A program made the translations under genes and the position numbers. A model generated the notes under the pieces. It did not search any database, had not been told where the DNA came from, and saw nothing but the letters and a program-made list of their open reading frames with translations. DNA of 6,763 bases from Candidatus Brocadia sp. (GTDB lineage Bacteria; Planctomycetota; Brocadiia; Brocadiales; Brocadiaceae), in assembly GCA_030837935.1 (NCBI GenBank), contig JAUQXU010000483.1:1-6763 (forward strand), written 5' to 3'. Positions 1-5,642 of the stretch are shown one piece after another. Numbering within the stretch: the stretch's first letter is position 1; the number at the start of each line of letters is the position of its first letter.

Positions 1-309
1 GATGCGTCTTTACGTAACGCAATAGGAAAACGTGATTTCTATTCAGTATGGGCGTTACTCGATATAGCTTATGTGGTTACATACCACTTCTTGGTGGCCG
101 ATGGTTGCCCACCAGATGAGGCGCAAAGATATGTCAGAGCGGAGTTCGTGGATAGCTTTGCAGACTTAAAAGATAAGGCAAGTGCGGTATTGGCTGAGGA
201 AGTAAGAGCGGTGTTAACAAAGCCAGACTTCTCCGGTAGTGACCGTCGGCATGCCTTATATTTGGTTGGCGTGTTGGGGAAGCGTTTTACGGCTGCTATT
301 CCAGCTTAG
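1..309 (+). CDS. Unrecognised protein, 3' part only (5' end outside window)
   Basis: The reading frame is open from base 1 to the TAG at 307-309, giving 102 visible codons. A GTG at 73 could serve as a start, but the frame is open upstream of it with normal-looking protein sequence (FYSVWALLDIAY), so I treat this as the C-terminal part of a longer protein. The visible part looks soluble and helical, with a hydrophobic stretch at visible residues 17-33, an acidic/alanine-rich middle (FADLKDKASAVLAEEVRAVL), and a C-terminal YLVGVLGKRFTAAIPA. There are no cysteine clusters, P-loop or catalytic motif. I do not recognise the family. It runs in the same direction as the replication module, but a 257-bp structured gap separates them, so it probably belongs to a preceding transcription unit. 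In the same frame, the codons after the TAG continue through 12 more sense codons to a TAA at 346-348. Confidence 0.6.
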   Translation, partial: DASLRNAIGKRDFYSVWALLDIAYVVTYHFLVADGCPPDEAQRYVRAEFVDSFADLKDKASAVLAEEVRAVLTKPDFSGSDRRHALYLVGVLGKRFTAAIPA

Positions 310-312
310 ACA

Positions 313-348
313 ATGGACGAGATATACGAGGAGGTGATTATGAATTAA
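313..348 (+). other. Candidate minigene: perfect Shine-Dalgarno before ATG-AAT-TAA
   Basis: GAGGAGGTG at 328-336 is close to the full complement of the 16S 3' end. It sits at normal spacing before ATG (340-342), but that ATG is followed by one codon and TAA (346-348). The same bases also read as an 11-codon ORF from ATG 313 (MDEIYEEVIMN), in frame with the upstream gene whose TAG ends at 309. Three readings are possible: a translated two-codon minigene, a former C-terminal tail of the upstream gene behind an amber codon, or the stump of a deleted gene. The sequence does not decide between them. Confidence 0.3.
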
Positions 349-387
349 CTATTTGACAGTTACATCGTGATAGGCGTAAAGGTAAGG

Positions 388-426
388 TTTAGCCCTTACC
401 ACTGGTCTAGAGTGGTAAAGGCTAGA
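388..426. repeat. Long imperfect inverted repeat upstream of the primase gene
   Basis: The left arm AGCCCTTACCACT (391-403) and right arm AGTGGTAAAGGCT (411-423) pair with one C-A mismatch around the loop GGTCTAG (404-410). Three more pairs (388-390 with 424-426, one wobble) extend the stem to about 16 bp. A competing smaller hairpin, GGTAAGG/CCTTACC (381-400), shares the left arm. No T-run follows, so this is not an intrinsic terminator. It ends 11 bp before the -35 of the likely primase promoter, which would suit a regulator-binding site or cruciform. The ACCACT/AGTGGT core resembles, but is not identical to, the ACCACCT/AGGTGGT iterons in the primase gene. Confidence 0.55.
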
Positions 427-437
427 GTGAACTGTTC

Positions 438-466
438 TTGGAGAACGATTCTATGGGTAATATAAT
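438..466 (+). promoter_or_regulatory. Likely sigma70 promoter of the primase operon
   Basis: A perfect -10, TATAAT (461-466), is spaced 17 bp from TTGGAG (438-443), a 3-of-6 match to the -35 consensus. The -35 overlaps a small perfect inverted repeat, GTTCT-TGG-AGAAC (435-447), which could be a repressor site. The predicted transcript starts near 473, leaving a leader of about 95 nt before the primase start. The perfect -10 and spacing are good evidence; the weak -35 suggests low or activated transcription. Confidence 0.5.
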
Positions 467-480
467 ACCACATATTTTGC

Positions 481-507
481 AGATTGCAACCGCAATTTGT
501 TTTTTTT
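481..507 (+). terminator. Terminator-like hairpin with T-run in the primase leader
   Basis: ATTGC (483-487), loop AACC and GCAAT (492-496) form a perfect 5-bp stem. It can be extended by G482-T497 (wobble) and A481-T498. It is followed by TG and an unbroken run of eight T (500-507). The stem is short and AT-rich, so termination would be weak. A competing pairing exists: GATTGCAA (482-489) with TTGCAAATC (506-514), with one bulged A, which would break the hairpin. The element could be a leaky terminator for transcripts from the left, or an attenuator directly after the predicted promoter. Confidence 0.35.
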
Positions 508-566
508 GCAAATCCCGCCAAATCTGATATTCGTCGCCTATCTTTTATTTTGGTTAAGGAGATAGT

Positions 567-3248
567 GTGGTGGATAAACAGCAAGTTCTTAACAGACTCA
601 ATATCGGCAGTTTCTATCAACACTTTATACCGTCGTTGAAGGTGAACGGTAAACCAGAGGTTTTAGGACTGTGCCCATTTCACAAAGACCACAATCCGAG
701 TTTGAGTATTAATCTAAAAAAGGGACTCTATCGTTGTTTTGCCTGTGGGGCGAAGGGTGACGTCTTCGAGTTTTACCAGAGGCTACATAACGTGAATTTC
801 CAAGAATCATTAGACCGCATAGGAGTAGAGTTTTGCATGGCAGATAAGTCAAAGGTTGTAGCAACGTTTGAGTACAAGGACAGCGCGGGGGATGCCTTAT
901 ACATCAAACAAAGAATCGAACCCGGACGCAATGGACGGCGAAAGGAATTTGTCTTTAAGCACCGGGAAAACGACAAGTGGGTAAAGGGGAGAGGTTGTGA
1001 CCCCGCGCTTTACAATCTCCCAAAGGTTGTCGATTCGAGATGTATTATCGTTGTCGAAGGCGAGGCAAAGTCAGACCTTCTGAATTCATGGGGTTTAGTT
1101 GCAACCTGCCTGGACAGTGGGGCGAATTCACCGTGGCGTGAGGAGTACATCAAGTTCTTTTCTGGCAAAAGGGTGGTTATTCTCCCCGACAATGATAATC
1201 CGGGAAGGCTTTACGCCAATAAGATAGCGAGTTCTTTATATGGCGCAGCCGAAACATTACGGGTTGTGGGACTTCCGGGGTTAGGAGAAGCCGAGGATGT
1301 TATTGATTGGGCGAAGATGCCTGGCAATGACAAAGCTAAGTTACTTTCTCTGGTCAAGGATTCACCCTTATGGACACCAATGCCAATGCCGTCGCAGGGG
1401 CAATCGTCAGAAACGGAGGAATGTGACGAGGCTACAATCGAAGAAACTATCAACAACATGAGCAAGAAAACCCAAAACGATGAAATTAGGAAAATACTCA
1501 CAAGGATAGCGTCGGACACATATAGCTTCGAGCAAACAAAACACATCCGCGACCTTGCCAGGAAGACAGGGCATACAGTGTCAGACTTGAAGCGTGCCGT
1601 CGGGGAGATTACCGAAAACCAAAGACGGGAAACCGCAGATTCTGATATTACGATTGCGCACCCAGGCTACGAAGTCAATCAGGACTTTATGAGTTTGGGT
1701 TTCCGTGAGACTATTATTTCAGGAGATCACACAGAAGACCGGAACTTGTATTTGGTTTCAAATGACGGCAAGTACGAGTTGTCGCACGATACAATAGCAG
1801 AAAGGGAGACCGGAATCCTCTTGTTTGACGTGAGGGACAGGGTACTTGTCAATATCAACGAAAAGTGGAGTAGGCTTAGAATGCTGGAATTCATAAAGAA
1901 TCCAACGTCACCTGTGGGGTTATACCAGGAGATTAAGCAAACGCTCAAGCAGTACGTTGAGTTGGGGAGTGATGGCCGTTATGGATTGTTGACAAGTTGG
2001 ATCATGGCTACATATTTCCACAGGTGTTTCAACGCAGTACCCTTCGTTTTTCTTTACGGGAAAAAAGGTTGCGGTAAGACGAGGGGTTTAGATTTACTCG
2101 AAAGATTGGCTTTTAACGCATATAAGACCAAGGGTGTCTCTGTGGCGTCGTTAGGCGATTCAATAGACGCAACAAGATCGACATTCCTAAACGACCAGGC
2201 GGAAAGCCTTTCCGACCCCAAGAATGTGGAGATATTGGGAATCCTTACAGACTCTTATACTTCTGGTGGTGGTAAACGTCGTGTTGTTGTTATCTCAAAC
2301 AAGAATCGTAAAGTTGTTGAGTTTGAGACGTACTCCCCGAAAGCTTTCGCTTCCATCAAGGAAATTGATTCCGACTTAAAGGATAGATGTATTCTTTTTC
2401 CAATGATAAGAGCATCTAAGGAGTACCCTTACCCCGAAGCACACCTACCGGTATGGGGAGAACTAAGGGACAAACTATATCGTCTCTTATTGGTGAGGTG
2501 GAAGGACGCAAAGGAAATCTATCAAACCACAGGCGAAGGCGTAACGCACAGGGTCAAAGAGTTATGGAAGCCGCTAGAGACGATGTTGAGGTTGGAAGAT
2601 GTTCCTTTTGAAGAACAGAAAGAAGTTATGTCTGTGTTCCTGGAATCGATGCAAGAAACACAAGTAGAACTCTCAGACCATGAGACCAAATTATTTGAAA
2701 CCTTGCTAGAGATGTTGGAGGGGTTAGGGCAGGGGGTCTTCTCGGTTGGGGAAATTGCCGACAAGATAGAACACGATGAGGGTATATCTGGTAAGGCGTT
2801 ACAAACTTGGATAGGTAACACCCTAAAGCAGATGGGTATTTATACCAGTCCGATGGGTAGAAAGAATAAGAAGAGGGCATACTTGTTTAGTTCTGATCGC
2901 GTGAGAGATATTTTTGATAGATATACCCTCAAAACAGGTGGTACAGGTGGTCAGGTGGTATCTGCCCAACAAAATCAAGGCATCCAGGGCGACCACCTCA
3001 AAAACAGAGGTGGTATAGAGGTGGTATCTGGCATCGACAACAACAAAGCCGATGTACCACCTATACCACCTATGACCACCTACCCAAAAACAGGTGGTCG
3101 AGCTGAAAGCCTTACAGGACAAGGGAAAGCGGGCGGTATACCACCTATACCACCTAAAACGGTAGTAAACGAAGACGAAATTTTCACAGGCAGTAGCGTT
3201 GAAAATTTAGACATTGATAACCTTTCTTATGAGGAGGTGCTCATTTGA
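567..3248 (+). CDS. Multidomain DNA primase-helicase (CHC2 zinc finger, Toprim, P-loop ATPase)
   Basis: Probable replication initiator or primase-helicase of the element, 893 aa. Residues ~30-90 form a DnaG-type CHC2 zinc finger (C36, H39, C57, C60 in CPFH...CFAC). Residues ~158-250 form a Toprim domain, with the conserved glutamate in VVEGEAKSDLL (E164) and the DxD in LPDNDNPG (D208, D210). An ATPase follows: Walker A GKKGCGKT (498-505), a degenerate Walker B-like FLNDQAE (D543), a sensor-like YSPKAFAS (589-596), and an arginine-finger candidate in DLKDRCI (R607). Residues ~705-790 look like a winged-helix DNA-binding domain. The last ~100 residues are low-complexity (GGTGGQVV, PPIPP repeats) and encoded by the iteron-like DNA. 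AAGGAG (556-561) lies 5 nt before GTG 567 and 8 nt before GTG 570; either may be the true start. The domain order recalls phage P4 alpha in plan, though the ATPase looks different. The stop overlaps the next start (TGATG). Confidence 0.9.
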   Translation: MVDKQQVLNRLNIGSFYQHFIPSLKVNGKPEVLGLCPFHKDHNPSLSINLKKGLYRCFACGAKGDVFEFYQRLHNVNFQESLDRIGVEFCMADKSKVVATFEYKDSAGDALYIKQRIEPGRNGRRKEFVFKHRENDKWVKGRGCDPALYNLPKVVDSRCIIVVEGEAKSDLLNSWGLVATCLDSGANSPWREEYIKFFSGKRVVILPDNDNPGRLYANKIASSLYGAAETLRVVGLPGLGEAEDVIDWAKMPGNDKAKLLSLVKDSPLWTPMPMPSQGQSSETEECDEATIEETINNMSKKTQNDEIRKILTRIASDTYSFEQTKHIRDLARKTGHTVSDLKRAVGEITENQRRETADSDITIAHPGYEVNQDFMSLGFRETIISGDHTEDRNLYLVSNDGKYELSHDTIAERETGILLFDVRDRVLVNINEKWSRLRMLEFIKNPTSPVGLYQEIKQTLKQYVELGSDGRYGLLTSWIMATYFHRCFNAVPFVFLYGKKGCGKTRGLDLLERLAFNAYKTKGVSVASLGDSIDATRSTFLNDQAESLSDPKNVEILGILTDSYTSGGGKRRVVVISNKNRKVVEFETYSPKAFASIKEIDSDLKDRCILFPMIRASKEYPYPEAHLPVWGELRDKLYRLLLVRWKDAKEIYQTTGEGVTHRVKELWKPLETMLRLEDVPFEEQKEVMSVFLESMQETQVELSDHETKLFETLLEMLEGLGQGVFSVGEIADKIEHDEGISGKALQTWIGNTLKQMGIYTSPMGRKNKKRAYLFSSDRVRDIFDRYTLKTGGTGGQVVSAQQNQGIQGDHLKNRGGIEVVSGIDNNKADVPPIPPMTTYPKTGGRAESLTGQGKAGGIPPIPPKTVVNEDEIFTGSSVENLDIDNLSYEEVLI
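2936..3155. repeat. Twelve-copy AGGTGGT/ACCACCT iteron array (candidate replication origin) inside the primase gene
   Basis: AGGTGGT occurs on the + strand starting at 2936, 2945, 2953, 3008, 3019 and 3092. Its complement ACCACCT starts at 2992, 3056, 3065, 3075, 3140 and 3149. Within clusters, start-to-start spacing is 8-11 bp, about one helical turn, and the extended consensus is AGGTGGT(A/C). Clusters of three or two direct copies face clusters in the opposite orientation. The DNA from ~3156 to 3230 is visibly AT-richer and could unwind. All copies lie in the low-complexity tail of the primase-helicase, downstream of its winged helix. Iterons next to or inside an initiator gene are a known origin layout (P4, lambda O); assigning it here is inference. 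Confidence 0.6.
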
Positions 3249-3721
3249 TGCAAGTTGCTCAAAAACTCATTAATCAAATCCAGGAGTTGGGGTACAGGTT
3301 TGAGTTGGTTGGTGACAACATTAAGTTTACTTACACCAAGGGGGGTGGGCAGACACCCAAGGAAGCGATACCAATTCTTAGGCAGGTCAAGGAGCACAAA
3401 CAGGAAGTTGTTGAATACTTACAACGACAACCGTCGGGCAGTCAAGACGACATAGATAGAATACTTGCTATTTTCAACGGCAGGATCGTCGGCACAAAGC
3501 CACCTGAGAAATCAAAGGAAAGAGTGTACGAGCCTACGGAGAGCGACCACAAGCTGGATCAGTATATCGGCAAGCCAGACGCAAACCCAAACGGCTATAA
3601 GTGCATGTGTTGCGGTAGCATAGGTGAGCGTTATTGCTTAGGCCAGGGGGGCGACAAGAAATGGTATTGGGGTTGGCAGTGTCTTAGGTGTAGGCCATAT
3701 ACAGAACCAGAAAGAAATTAA
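3248..3721 (+). CDS. Small protein with TubC_N-like N-terminus and C-terminal zinc ribbon
   Basis: 157 aa, starting at the ATG that shares its A with the primase TGA (TGATG), with GAGGAGGTG (3231-3239) correctly spaced upstream; the TTG at 3245 is a less likely start. Residues ~1-60 follow the pattern of TubC N-terminal-like domains seen in element-encoded replication-associated proteins: an amphipathic helix with LGYRFELVGDNIKF, then a helix ending in KEHKQEVVEYL. The middle (~61-110) is charged and probably flexible. The C-terminus carries a zinc-ribbon signature: C119-x2-C122 (with an extra C121) and C145-x2-C148, separated by an aromatic WYWGWQ segment, with C130 in between. Overlap with the primase-helicase gene implies translational coupling and suggests a helper or DNA-binding partner, which is inference. 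The TubC_N resemblance is by pattern only. Confidence 0.8.
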   Translation: MQVAQKLINQIQELGYRFELVGDNIKFTYTKGGGQTPKEAIPILRQVKEHKQEVVEYLQRQPSGSQDDIDRILAIFNGRIVGTKPPEKSKERVYEPTESDHKLDQYIGKPDANPNGYKCMCCGSIGERYCLGQGGDKKWYWGWQCLRCRPYTEPERN

Positions 3722-3753
3722 TCTCAAACTTTTACACTAGAAGGATTTACGAC

Positions 3754-4014
3754 ATGATCGAATGTAACAAAACGGAGTTGGTTGGTAAATATTTTCTCAG
3801 CTTTGATGGCGACAAACTATGCCTACAGGGGAAGATACTATCCCAGGAGGATTGCGGGGTTTTCTTCGTGGGGATTTACGACTGGTTTGACAACCAAGTA
3901 TACGACATGCGGCTGGTTTGTTTTAAGGATATGGCCGAGTGGAAATTCTACCAGACGAGAGGGGATATGGATCACCATTCAGAAAGATACATAAGAGAGA
4001 GCTTTAAATCATAA
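3754..4014 (+). CDS. Small acidic/aromatic hypothetical protein
   Basis: 86 aa. AGAAGGA (3739-3745) is 8 nt before the ATG, and the gene begins 32 bp after the preceding stop, so it is probably in the same operon. The sequence alternates short hydrophobic strands (KYFLSF, CGVFFVGIYDWF, DMRLVCF) with polar turns and ends in a helical, charged tail (MAEWKFYQTRGDMDHH...). This suggests a small beta-barrel-like fold with a C-terminal helix. It has three separated cysteines (C4, C23, C34) but no clear zinc motif, and neither signal peptide nor membrane segment. I do not recognise a named family. Proteins of this size and texture are common near phage and island integrases, but no function follows from that. 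Confidence 0.7.
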   Translation: MIECNKTELVGKYFLSFDGDKLCLQGKILSQEDCGVFFVGIYDWFDNQVYDMRLVCFKDMAEWKFYQTRGDMDHHSERYIRESFKS

Positions 4015-4079
4015 CCAGTTGTACCAAAAAAGGATAGCACGTGTTTTATTAACATTAGACCGATGGGAGAGTTATACAG

Positions 4080-4289
4080 ATGCCGGAATTGAAAATTGTC
4101 GAAAGTGGTAACGAGCTTCTAACGCCAGAGCAAACAGCGTCATATCTACAAATCAAAATAAATACTGTTTACAATTGGACTATGCGTAAGATTTTACCTG
4201 TTTGTAAAATGGGCAGACTTAACCGCTATCGCAGAGCCGACTTAGATGCCTTCATCGAGAAGAGCATGCGGGAGGCGTTGACGCAATGA
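4080..4289 (+). CDS. MerR/excisionase-type helix-turn-helix DNA-binding protein
   Basis: 69 aa. The body matches the HTH_17 (excisionase/MerR-like) pattern: LLTPEQTASYL (13-23), a recognition-helix region IKINTVYNWTMRKILP (25-40), then KMGRLNRYRRADLDAFIEK (43-61), equivalent to the usual 'G..RRF....L..W/F' wing and terminal helix. Such proteins are small directionality factors for integrases or transcriptional regulators, acting on DNA in the cytoplasm. With an integrase about 2 kb downstream, excisionase or control of the integrase promoter are the natural roles; choosing between them is inference. GGGAGAG (4065-4071) precedes the ATG by 8 nt. The stop overlaps the next start in ATGA. The 65-bp gap upstream shows no convincing promoter. 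Confidence 0.85.
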   Translation: MPELKIVESGNELLTPEQTASYLQIKINTVYNWTMRKILPVCKMGRLNRYRRADLDAFIEKSMREALTQ

Positions 4290-4648
4290 AGCCCTCCCAG
4301 GCTATCAGGTCAGAATGCAGATTTTGCTTAGGCACTGTGAAGGGCGCAAAGTGCGAGAGCGTGATTTGCAAATTAAATGACAAGTTTTTGTCGGCACTGA
4401 AGCGTATCAAATTCCATTGCCTGGAGTGCGTGGAAAGCAAGCGAGAGGTTAAGGATTGTGCAGGAGATTTACTCTCAGAGGAGAGACTTTGTTATCTGTA
4501 CCTGTATCGTATGGGAACGAATCCTCAGCGAAAGGGTATAGGAAACAGAAAACCCAGTCTCGAAGGGTTGGAATTTTATAGAAAACAAAGAACTCACGGT
4601 ATGGTTTTGCGGTCTAAAAACGCCACGGAATGCGTTGGTGTGGTATAA
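4286..4648 (+). CDS. Cysteine-rich protein with two four-cysteine clusters (probable zinc binding)
   Basis: 120 aa, starting in ATGA overlap with the HTH gene; GGGAGG (4270-4275) is 10 nt upstream. It contains two successive cysteine clusters: C11-x2-C14-x8-C23-x4-C28 and C45-x2-C48-x9-C58-x10-C69. The second reads CLECVESKREVKDC...LCYLYLYRMGTNPQR, resembling a short element-borne family whose members read roughly 'I+.kCl.C..gs..eV..C....C.Ly.yR.G..P'. The first cluster repeats the same plan, which suggests an internal duplication. Four cysteines per cluster fits structural zinc sites. The ~40 C-terminal residues are basic and lack a motif. Function is unknown; nucleic-acid binding is a guess. 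Coupling to the HTH gene argues for shared regulation. Confidence 0.8.
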   Translation: MKPSQAIRSECRFCLGTVKGAKCESVICKLNDKFLSALKRIKFHCLECVESKREVKDCAGDLLSEERLCYLYLYRMGTNPQRKGIGNRKPSLEGLEFYRKQRTHGMVLRSKNATECVGVV

Positions 4649-4667
4649 GGCAGGGAAGGTTTAATTA

Positions 4668-4715
4668 ATGGGCAGTGGTGTCTATCGGAAACGGATACCA
4701 CTGCCTGACGTTTAA
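4668..4715 (+). CDS. Candidate 15-codon leader peptide (uORF) of the methyltransferase
   Basis: ATG at 4668 is preceded 8 nt upstream by AGGGAAGG (4652-4659), a good ribosome-binding site. It opens a 15-codon frame (MGSGVYRKRIPLPDV) ending at TAA 4713-4715, 23 nt before the methyltransferase ATG. The frame contains both arms of the strong hairpin 4671-4705, so translation would melt the hairpin. A ribosome ending at 4715 would sit close to the methyltransferase Shine-Dalgarno (4724-4729). This fits a regulatory leader peptide, but short ORFs also arise by chance, and translation is not proven. Confidence 0.4.
   Translation: MGSGVYRKRIPLPDV
4671..4705 (+). promoter_or_regulatory. Strong hairpin in the methyltransferase leader
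   Basis: GGCAGTGGT (4671-4679) pairs perfectly with ACCACTGCC (4697-4705). The stem extends inward through G4680-T4696 (wobble), T4681-A4695 and C4682-G4694 to 12 bp. The loop contains ATCGGAAAC. No T-run follows, so it is not an intrinsic terminator. An alternative pairing joins TGCCT (4702-4706), part of the 3' arm, to AGGCA (4717-4721), directly before the methyltransferase ribosome-binding site. The two forms exclude each other, as expected for translational control, though the second is short. Confidence 0.55.
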
Positions 4716-4738
4716 AAGGCAACAGGGAGAACAAAATA

Positions 4739-5554
4739 ATGGGTTGTAGTATGTTGAAGCCTCCGGTACGCAGAATCGGGGGTAAGTATTTCTTACGTAA
4801 CTGGCTTGTCGGTATGGTTCCTGAGCATGTTTGTTATGTTGAACCTTTTTGTGGAGCAGGGCATTTGCTCTTTGGCAAGACACCCTCTCAGGTGGAAGTA
4901 GTCAATGACATAGACGGTCATTTAATAAGCTTCTTTAAGATAATAAAAGACCATGATAAGAGACAAAAGCTTATAGAAACACTTGAATATATGCCTTATT
5001 CCCGGAGCTTATGGCAAGAGATAAGAACGAACTGGAAGCAAGAGAATATTCCTGGTGACCCCGTAGAAGCCTCGGCATGTTGGTTTTTTCTTAATAGAGC
5101 CTGCTTTGGTGGCGATCAGCTAAGGGGTGGCTTTGCAGCGCCCTCTACCACTGGCAGAAACCCAGCGCAATCATTCAGGAATGCTATTGATACCTTTGAC
5201 GACATAGCCAGAAGGTTACGAAGCGTTACCATTGAGTGCCTGGACTACAAGGACTGTATCTTGAGATATGATAGCACAGAGACATTGTTCTATGTCGATA
5301 GTCCATACTATGGCAGTGAGCATTACTACGGTAATTCCTTTAGCCGTGACGACCATTCCATCCTTGCCGATATGCTTCACAATATCAAGGGAAAAGTTAT
5401 GGTTTCTCATTACGCCAGTGAGTTACACGATAGCCTTTATGCTGGCTGGCATCGGTTTGGGTATCAATCGTTCAAGGGATCGTATAAAGCTGGTGTTGGC
5501 GAGGGGAAGCCGAAGACCGTAGAAGTTTTGTATTGTAATTTTGAGTCGGAGTAG
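4739..5554 (+). CDS. Adenine-specific DNA N6-methyltransferase, Dam/D12 class
   Basis: 271 aa, full length for a Dam-like enzyme; it transfers methyl from S-adenosylmethionine to N6 of adenine in DNA. The class signatures appear in order: VRRIGGKYFLRNWL (10-23, the usual P..R.GGK opening), motif I YVEPFCGAGHLLF (33-45, SAM binding), VVNDIDGHLISFF (54-66), the FLNRACFGG region with RGGFA, and motif IV at 187-190. Motif IV reads DSPY instead of the usual DPPY, and is followed by YGSEHYYGNSF. The C-terminus (GEGKPKTVEVLYCNF) matches the usual 'R.E.L..N' ending. AGGGAG (4724-4729) is 9 nt before ATG 4739; ATG 4751 is a weaker alternative. No restriction endonuclease is adjacent, so it is probably an orphan enzyme marking element DNA or affecting host regulation (inference). 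Target sequence cannot be read from the gene. Confidence 0.9.
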   Translation: MGCSMLKPPVRRIGGKYFLRNWLVGMVPEHVCYVEPFCGAGHLLFGKTPSQVEVVNDIDGHLISFFKIIKDHDKRQKLIETLEYMPYSRSLWQEIRTNWKQENIPGDPVEASACWFFLNRACFGGDQLRGGFAAPSTTGRNPAQSFRNAIDTFDDIARRLRSVTIECLDYKDCILRYDSTETLFYVDSPYYGSEHYYGNSFSRDDHSILADMLHNIKGKVMVSHYASELHDSLYAGWHRFGYQSFKGSYKAGVGEGKPKTVEVLYCNFESE

Positions 5555-5571
5555 CTTGCTAAATATAGCAT

Positions 5572-5605
5572 TTGACATTTTACCCCAAGTACGATATTAG
5601 TACGA
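5572..5605 (+). promoter_or_regulatory. Likely promoter of the Cys-rich/integrase unit with operator-like repeat
   Basis: A perfect -35, TTGACA (5572-5577), is followed after 17 bp by TATTAG (5595-5600), a 4-of-6 match to TATAAT. The 7-mer AGTACGA occurs at 5588-5594 and again at 5599-5605, 11 bp apart, covering the -10 region. This is a natural position for a repressor dimer or for two protomers on one DNA face. The predicted start is near 5607, giving a leader of about 125 nt before the 63-aa gene. The small HTH protein of this window is a possible ligand (inference). Confidence 0.5.
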
Positions 5606-5642
5606 CCATTAATAAAAGCGGTGCCAGACGCTAGGGTTATAT

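Noticed and set aside
353..382. TTGACA at 353-358 as a promoter -35
   Set aside because: No acceptable -10 lies 16-18 bp downstream (GTAAAG/TAAAGG only); the TATAAT at 461 is a better start for the primase transcript.
396..623. Minus-strand ORF across the primase leader
   Set aside because: It runs through the promoter, inverted repeats and primase start, has no ribosome-binding site and no recognisable protein features.
2936..3155. CRISPR-like array
   Set aside because: Units are 7-9 bp, in both orientations, without uniform spacers, and lie within an intact coding frame.
3255..3455. 66-codon + frame ORF inside the TubC_N-like gene
   Set aside because: Shadow frame rich in Arg/Ser/Leu, fully inside a gene with better start signals and a domain pattern.
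4015..4079. Promoter before the HTH gene
   Set aside because: TTGTAC at 4019 has no -10-like hexamer at proper distance; the gene is probably co-transcribed.
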